NCBI GenBank assembly: GCA_964592755.1
Contig: CAZQFS010000118.1
Location: 1 to 8,940 of the forward strand
Direction of reading: 5' to 3'
Source: CAZQFS01 sp964592755
GTDB lineage: Bacteria; Hydrothermota; Tepidihabitantia; Tepidihabitantales; Tepidihabitantaceae
Length of the DNA: 8,940 bases
Notes under the pieces: model-generated
What the model was told of the DNA's origin: nothing
Seen by the model: only the letters and a program-made list of their open reading frames with translations
Databases searched by the model: none
Position numbers and translations under genes: made by a program
Shown here: positions 6,091 to 8,940 of the stretch, piece after piece
Layout of the letters: each line of letters opens with the position of its first letter
Numbering within the stretch: the first letter of the stretch is position 1

Positions 6091-6644
6091 CTCTCCATGA
6101 CTTCGGCCTCTTTCCGGCGCAGGAGTTCGTCGAGCTTCTTCACGAACTCGTCGGTCATCTCCTGCACCTTCTTGACGCCGGTCTTGGACTCATCCTCGGT
6201 TATCTTCTTCTCTTTCTCGAGCTTCTTGACAGCATCGTTGGCGTCCCGGCGGATGTTGCGCACGGCCACGCGGGCATCCTCGGTCAGCTTGGCACAGAGC
6301 CGGGCCAGTTCGCGCCGGCGCTCCTCGGTGAGCGCCGGGATGGGTATGCGCACGAGATTGGCCTCGACCCGGGGCACGAGTCCAAGGTCGGCCTTGAGCA
6401 CGGCTTTCTCCACTTCCGCGAGTATTGACCGGTCCCAGGGCTGGATGACTATCTGCCTCGGCTCCGGGACCGAGATGCTCGCGACCTGCTTCAGGGGCGT
6501 GGGCGTGCCGTAGTAATCGACCTTGACGCCGTCAAGGATGGCCGGGTTGGCACGGGCGGTGCGGATGCGGGCAAACTCAGCCTCCAGCACCTCGACCGCC
6601 TTGTTCATCCGGCTGCGGTATTCGGCATATACTTTGTCTAGCAT
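6087..6644 (-). CDS. frr: Ribosome recycling factor
   Basis: RRF acts in the cytoplasm with EF-G to split post-termination ribosomes. The product is 185 residues, the same length as the E. coli protein, and is colinear with it. Visible hallmarks are RTARANPAILDG, YYGTPTPL, EKAVLKADLGL, PALTEERRREL and ARVAVRNIRRDAND, with a charged helical C-terminal end (VKKLDELLRRKEAEVMER). The long-helix domain and the beta-rich domain are both complete. ATG 6644 has GGGAG 6 nt upstream and overlaps the pyrH stop by 7 nt. Its own stop is in a hairpin stem just before uppS. Confidence 0.97.
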   Translation of the reverse strand: MLDKVYAEYRSRMNKAVEVLEAEFARIRTARANPAILDGVKVDYYGTPTPLKQVASISVPEPRQIVIQPWDRSILAEVEKAVLKADLGLVPRVEANLVRIPIPALTEERRRELARLCAKLTEDARVAVRNIRRDANDAVKKLEKEKKITEDESKTGVKKVQEMTDEFVKKLDELLRRKEAEVMER

Positions 6645-7311
6645 ATCAAACTCCCGATTCGTTTCCCCCGGACGATGTCCAGGATTGCTTTGGGCCGGTT
6701 GACGGCAAAGACCACAATCGGAATCCGGCGCTCCATGCAGAAGGCGAACGCGGTCAGGTCCATCACCCTCAGCCGCTGCGCCAGCGCCTGCTCAAAGGAC
6801 AGGCGGCGGTAGAGCCGGGCCTTCGGGTTCTTCTCCGGGTCGTCGGAATAGACCCCGGCCACGCGGGTTGCCTTGAGAATCGCATCCATGCCGAGCTCGG
6901 CCGCGCGCAACGCCGCCGCCGAGTCGGTCGAAAAGAACGGATTGCCGGTGCCGCCGGAAAGAACCAGTATCCGACCCGAAGCCAGCTCGGCCCGCGCCTG
7001 CCACAGGTCAAAGACCCGCACCGTACCCGGCACGCCAACGGCAGCGAAATGACCCACCGGCACGGTGCGACCGAGATACTCGGTCAGACGCAGACCGTTG
7101 ACAACCGTGGCGAGCATCCCGGCCTTGTCCGCCGTGGCCGGGTCGGCATCGCCGGCGTCCCGGCCCCGCAGGATGTTACCTCCGCCGACGACGACCGCGA
7201 CCTTCACCCCAAGACGGCGACAGGCCCGCAACTGCTTCGCAATCGACTCGANNNNNNNNNNCACTCACCCGACAGTTTTATCAGGACCGATGCGTAGCGC
7301 CGACTACTCAC
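6638..7311 (-). CDS. pyrH: Uridylate kinase (UMP kinase), interrupted by an assembly gap
   Basis: PyrH phosphorylates UMP to UDP with ATP and belongs to the amino acid kinase fold, not the eukaryotic NMP kinases. The 3' part (6638-7251) shows VVVGGGNILRGRD, KAGMLATVVNGL, SGGTGNPFFSTDSAAALRA, ILKATRVAGVYSDDPEKNP and VMDLTAFAF, all typical of PyrH. The 5' part (7311-7262) encodes YASVLIKLSGE, the start of the family, from GTG 7311, which overlaps the tsf stop by 8 nt. Ten N separate the parts. The two sides are in different frames if the N are counted literally, and about 15 residues are missing by comparison with E. coli PyrH. I take this as a gap of wrong length, not a frameshift. The Shine-Dalgarno before GTG 7311 is weak, so coupling to tsf is likely. 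Confidence 0.93.
7252..7261. other. Assembly gap (ten N) inside pyrH
   Basis: Ten unknown bases interrupt the N-terminal part of pyrH. The flanks show that the real missing length is likely about 41 nt, since it must be 2 modulo 3 to restore the frame and about 15 residues are absent between LSGE and ESIAKQL. Confidence 0.97.
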
Positions 7312-7897
7312 CCAGCTTGAAGCGGGCAAAGCGCTTGATGACGATGTTCTCTCCGAACTTGGCGATGGTCTCCTTGAGATAGTCGCCGACCGACTTCTCC
7401 GGCGTCTTCACGAAAGGCTGTTCGAGCAGGCAGACGTCGGCGTAGAACTTCTCGAGCTTGCCGAGGACAATCTTCTCGATGATGTTGGCCGGCTTGCCCG
7501 ACTGCGTCACCTGTTCCTCGTAGATGCGCTTCTCGCGGTCAACGACCTCCTGTGCCACGCCTGAACGCTCAATCGCCATCGGGTCGGCCGCGGCGATGTG
7601 CATGGCAATGTCGCGCACGAACCTTCGGAACTCCTGATTACGGGCCACGAAGTCGGTCTCGACGTCAATCTCGACCAGCACGCCCAGACGCTCGCCCGGA
7701 TGGATGTAGGCATCAACCACGCCGGCCGCAGTCGGCCGCTCGGCCTTGCGCGCGGCCTTGGCGATGCCGCGTTTGCGCAGGACCTCAATCGCCTTCTCGA
7801 TGTCGCCGCCGGTCTCCGCCAGCGCGGTCTTGCAGTCCATGATACCGGCTCCGGTGCGCCGGCGAAGGTCGGCTACTCTGTCGGTCGCCTGACTCAC
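7304..7897 (-). CDS. tsf: Elongation factor Ts, short form
   Basis: EF-Ts is the cytoplasmic nucleotide exchange factor that turns EF-Tu-GDP into EF-Tu-GTP. The product is 197 residues. Residues 1-55 form the UBA-like N-terminal domain with LRRRTGAGIMDCKTAL and the ALAETGGDIEKAIEVLR helix. The EF-Tu contact motif TDFV is at 81-84, followed by ARNQEF. The length is close to the short EF-Ts of Thermus (about 196) and well under the 283 of E. coli, so the second core subdomain and coiled coil of the long form are absent. Short forms are known to act as dimers. GTG 7897 overlaps the rpsB stop as GTGA, and GAGGAGG lies 4 nt before it. Confidence 0.97.
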   Translation of the reverse strand: MSQATDRVADLRRRTGAGIMDCKTALAETGGDIEKAIEVLRKRGIAKAARKAERPTAAGVVDAYIHPGERLGVLVEIDVETDFVARNQEFRRFVRDIAMHIAAADPMAIERSGVAQEVVDREKRIYEEQVTQSGKPANIIEKIVLGKLEKFYADVCLLEQPFVKTPEKSVGDYLKETIAKFGENIVIKRFARFKLGE

Positions 7898-8607
7898 CTT
7901 ACCTCCTCGACTTCAGCGTCAAACTGCTTGCGGCCTTCCATCACCGCATTGGCGATGGTGGAAGTGACGAGCCTGATTGACCGCAGGGCGTCGTCGTTGC
8001 CCGGGACCGGGAAGTCAATCCCCTCCGGGTCGCCGTTGGTGTCAATCAGCGCGATAATCGGAATCCGGACGCGCCGGGCCTCGGCTACCGCGGTCGCCTC
8101 ACGCACCGGGTCCACCACGAAGATACCGCCGGGCAGACGGTCCATCTGCCGCAGACCGCTGAACATGTGCATCAGCTTCTTATGCTCGCGCTGCAGCAGA
8201 ATCGCCTCTTTCTTGGTGCTGGCTCCGTACTGGTTGTCGTTTATCATCCGCTCCAACTGGGCGAGGCGGTTTATCCGGCTGGCCACGGTCTCGTAGTTCG
8301 TCAGCAGCCCGCCAATCCAGCGCTCGGTTACGTAGCACGAGCCGCAGCGGGTCGCCTCTTCCTCGATTATCGGCCGCGCCTGCTGCTTCGTGCCGACGAA
8401 AAGCAGGTCTTTGCCGGTCTCGGTCAGCTTGCGGGCCGCATCGTAGGCGGTGCGCAGTCGCTCCAGGCTCTTCTCCAGGTCAATGATGAAGATGCCCTGT
8501 CGCTTGCCGAAGATGAACGGTTTCATCTTCGGATTCCACCGACGGGAGTGGTGCCCGAAATGGACACCGGCCTCGAGCAGTTGTCTGAGCGTTAGCGTTT
8601 GGTCCAC
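7894..8607 (-). CDS. rpsB: 30S ribosomal protein S2
   Basis: S2 binds the 30S body near the head-platform junction and is needed for S1 docking in many bacteria. The 237-residue product is colinear with E. coli S2 (241). It shows LLEAGVHFGH, RRWNPKMKPFIFG, GIFIIDLEKSLE, FVGTKQQA, ERWIGGLLTN, MDRLPGGIFVVDP and the late PIIALIDTNGDPEGIDFPVPGNDD block. GTG 8607 is the start: it lines up within one residue of the E. coli start and has AAGAGGAGG 11 nt upstream. The start lies inside rpsI, overlapping it by 16 nt, so there is no separate leader. A Cys-Gly-Ser-Cys pair (88-91) is a small oddity. The stop overlaps tsf. Confidence 0.98.
   Translation of the reverse strand: MDQTLTLRQLLEAGVHFGHHSRRWNPKMKPFIFGKRQGIFIIDLEKSLERLRTAYDAARKLTETGKDLLFVGTKQQARPIIEEEATRCGSCYVTERWIGGLLTNYETVASRINRLAQLERMINDNQYGASTKKEAILLQREHKKLMHMFSGLRQMDRLPGGIFVVDPVREATAVAEARRVRIPIIALIDTNGDPEGIDFPVPGNDDALRSIRLVTSTIANAVMEGRKQFDAEVEEVR
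7902..7908 (-). promoter_or_regulatory. tsf ribosome binding site inside the rpsB 3' end
   Basis: GAGGAGG lies 4 nt before GTG 7897 and is part of the last rpsB codons (Glu-Glu-Val region). It supports the GTG start and tight rpsB-tsf coupling. Confidence 0.75.
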
Positions 8608-8940
8608 TGGAAGCGTTTCCTCCTCTTGGCCAGACCGTACTTCATCCGCTCCTTCTCCCGCGGGTCGCGTTTCAGCAGCTCGGCGCTGCGCAGGGTCTTG
8701 CGCAGGTCGGGGTCGTAGTCAACCAGGGCGCGAGCCGCACCGAGCGCGACCGCGGCTGCCTGAGCCGACAGACCGCCGCCCGTAACGCGACAGCGGAGTC
8801 CGAACTGCCCGGCCAGCGCCGTGGTCTTAAGTGGCGCGAGCGCGGCCGAAACCAGGTCGGCGCGGCCGAAGTAACTGTCAAGCTCACGGTCGTTGACCGT
8901 GTTCTCAGAACCGCCTCGCACCAGCCAGACCCGGGCGGTG
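8592..8940 (-). CDS. rpsI: 30S ribosomal protein S9 (N-terminus outside window)
   Basis: S9 sits in the 30S head, and its C-terminal tail reaches the P-site tRNA anticodon stem-loop. The window holds about 116 codons. The first visible residues, TARVWLVRGGSENTVNDREL, align with the E. coli region beginning SSAARVFIKPG, so roughly a dozen N-terminal residues are missing. Further matches are SYFGR, CRVTGGGLSAQAAAVALGAARALVDYD, LRKTLRSAELLKRD and the basic tail ending WTKR, corresponding to the usual SKR end. A GTG at 8921 is an internal valine, not the start. rplM would be expected just upstream. Confidence 0.97.
   Translation of the reverse strand, partial: TARVWLVRGGSENTVNDRELDSYFGRADLVSAALAPLKTTALAGQFGLRCRVTGGGLSAQAAAVALGAARALVDYDPDLRKTLRSAELLKRDPREKERMKYGLAKRRKRFQWTKR
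8619..8627 (-). promoter_or_regulatory. rpsB ribosome binding site embedded in the Arg/Lys codons of rpsI
   Basis: AAGAGGAGG is read in rpsI as Lys-Arg-Arg of the basic C-terminal tail and serves rpsB from 11 nt before its GTG start. The spacing is a little long, but no better start exists near the S2 N-terminus. Confidence 0.65.

Noticed and set aside
7262..7264. GTG beside the N-run as pyrH start
   Set aside because: The essential YASVLIKLSGE segment lies upstream of the gap, so this GTG is a gap artefact.
8919..8921. GTG as rpsI start
   Set aside because: Upstream codons continue the S9 alignment (TARVWL), so it is an internal valine and the gene continues past the window edge.
1..8940. 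tRNA, rRNA, insertion sequence, phage or defence genes
   Set aside because: I saw no cloverleaf, no transposase or integrase motif, no paired terminal repeats and no effector domain on either strand.

Overview
This is a GC-rich bacterial window in which every gene I can support lies on the minus strand. It holds two units. The right side (about 3525 to 8940) is a dense housekeeping run. In transcription order it reads rpsI (5' end cut by the window edge), rpsB, tsf, pyrH, frr, uppS, cdsA and a UPF0282/COG2248-type metallo-beta-lactamase-fold gene. The left side (1 to 3274) is a single very long open frame, still open at the window edge. It encodes an exported multidomain protein.

The order rpsI-rpsB-tsf-pyrH-frr-uppS-cdsA is the classical bacterial translation/UMP/cell-envelope cluster. 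The genes are packed with overlaps of 16, 4, 8, 7 and 4 nt and a 1-nt gap at uppS/cdsA. The only real spacer (24 nt, frr/uppS) holds a perfect hairpin. The products make ribosomal proteins S9 and S2, recharge EF-Tu, recycle ribosomes, make UDP for nucleotide and sugar pools, build the undecaprenyl carrier lipid and make CDP-diacylglycerol. The last gene, where dxr often sits in other bacteria, is an uncharacterised UPF0282 hydrolase translationally coupled to cdsA. A hairpin plus short U-run overlapping its stop codon probably ends the operon.

A good sigma70-like promoter (TTGACT/CATAAT) follows a few bases later and should drive the long gene through a leader of about 180 nt. The leader has mutually exclusive hairpins and a strong AAGGAGG. 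The protein has a signal peptide, seven Tyr-rich blade-like repeats (a predicted beta-propeller), a CARDB-like domain, a 'GGW-x-IDD' jelly-roll-like domain, then at least three further CARDB-like domains repeating every 105 residues.

The organism is a bacterium using Shine-Dalgarno sites, with a short (197 aa) EF-Ts. The run of ten N inside pyrH points to a draft or metagenome assembly. Long secreted proteins of propeller plus CARDB type are common in uncultivated lineages such as WOR-3/Stahlbacteria and other FCB-like candidate phyla. That placement is inference with low confidence. I see no CRISPR array, tRNA, rRNA, insertion sequence, phage or defence gene. The least explained parts are the exported repeat protein with its leader and the UPF0282 gene at the operon end.
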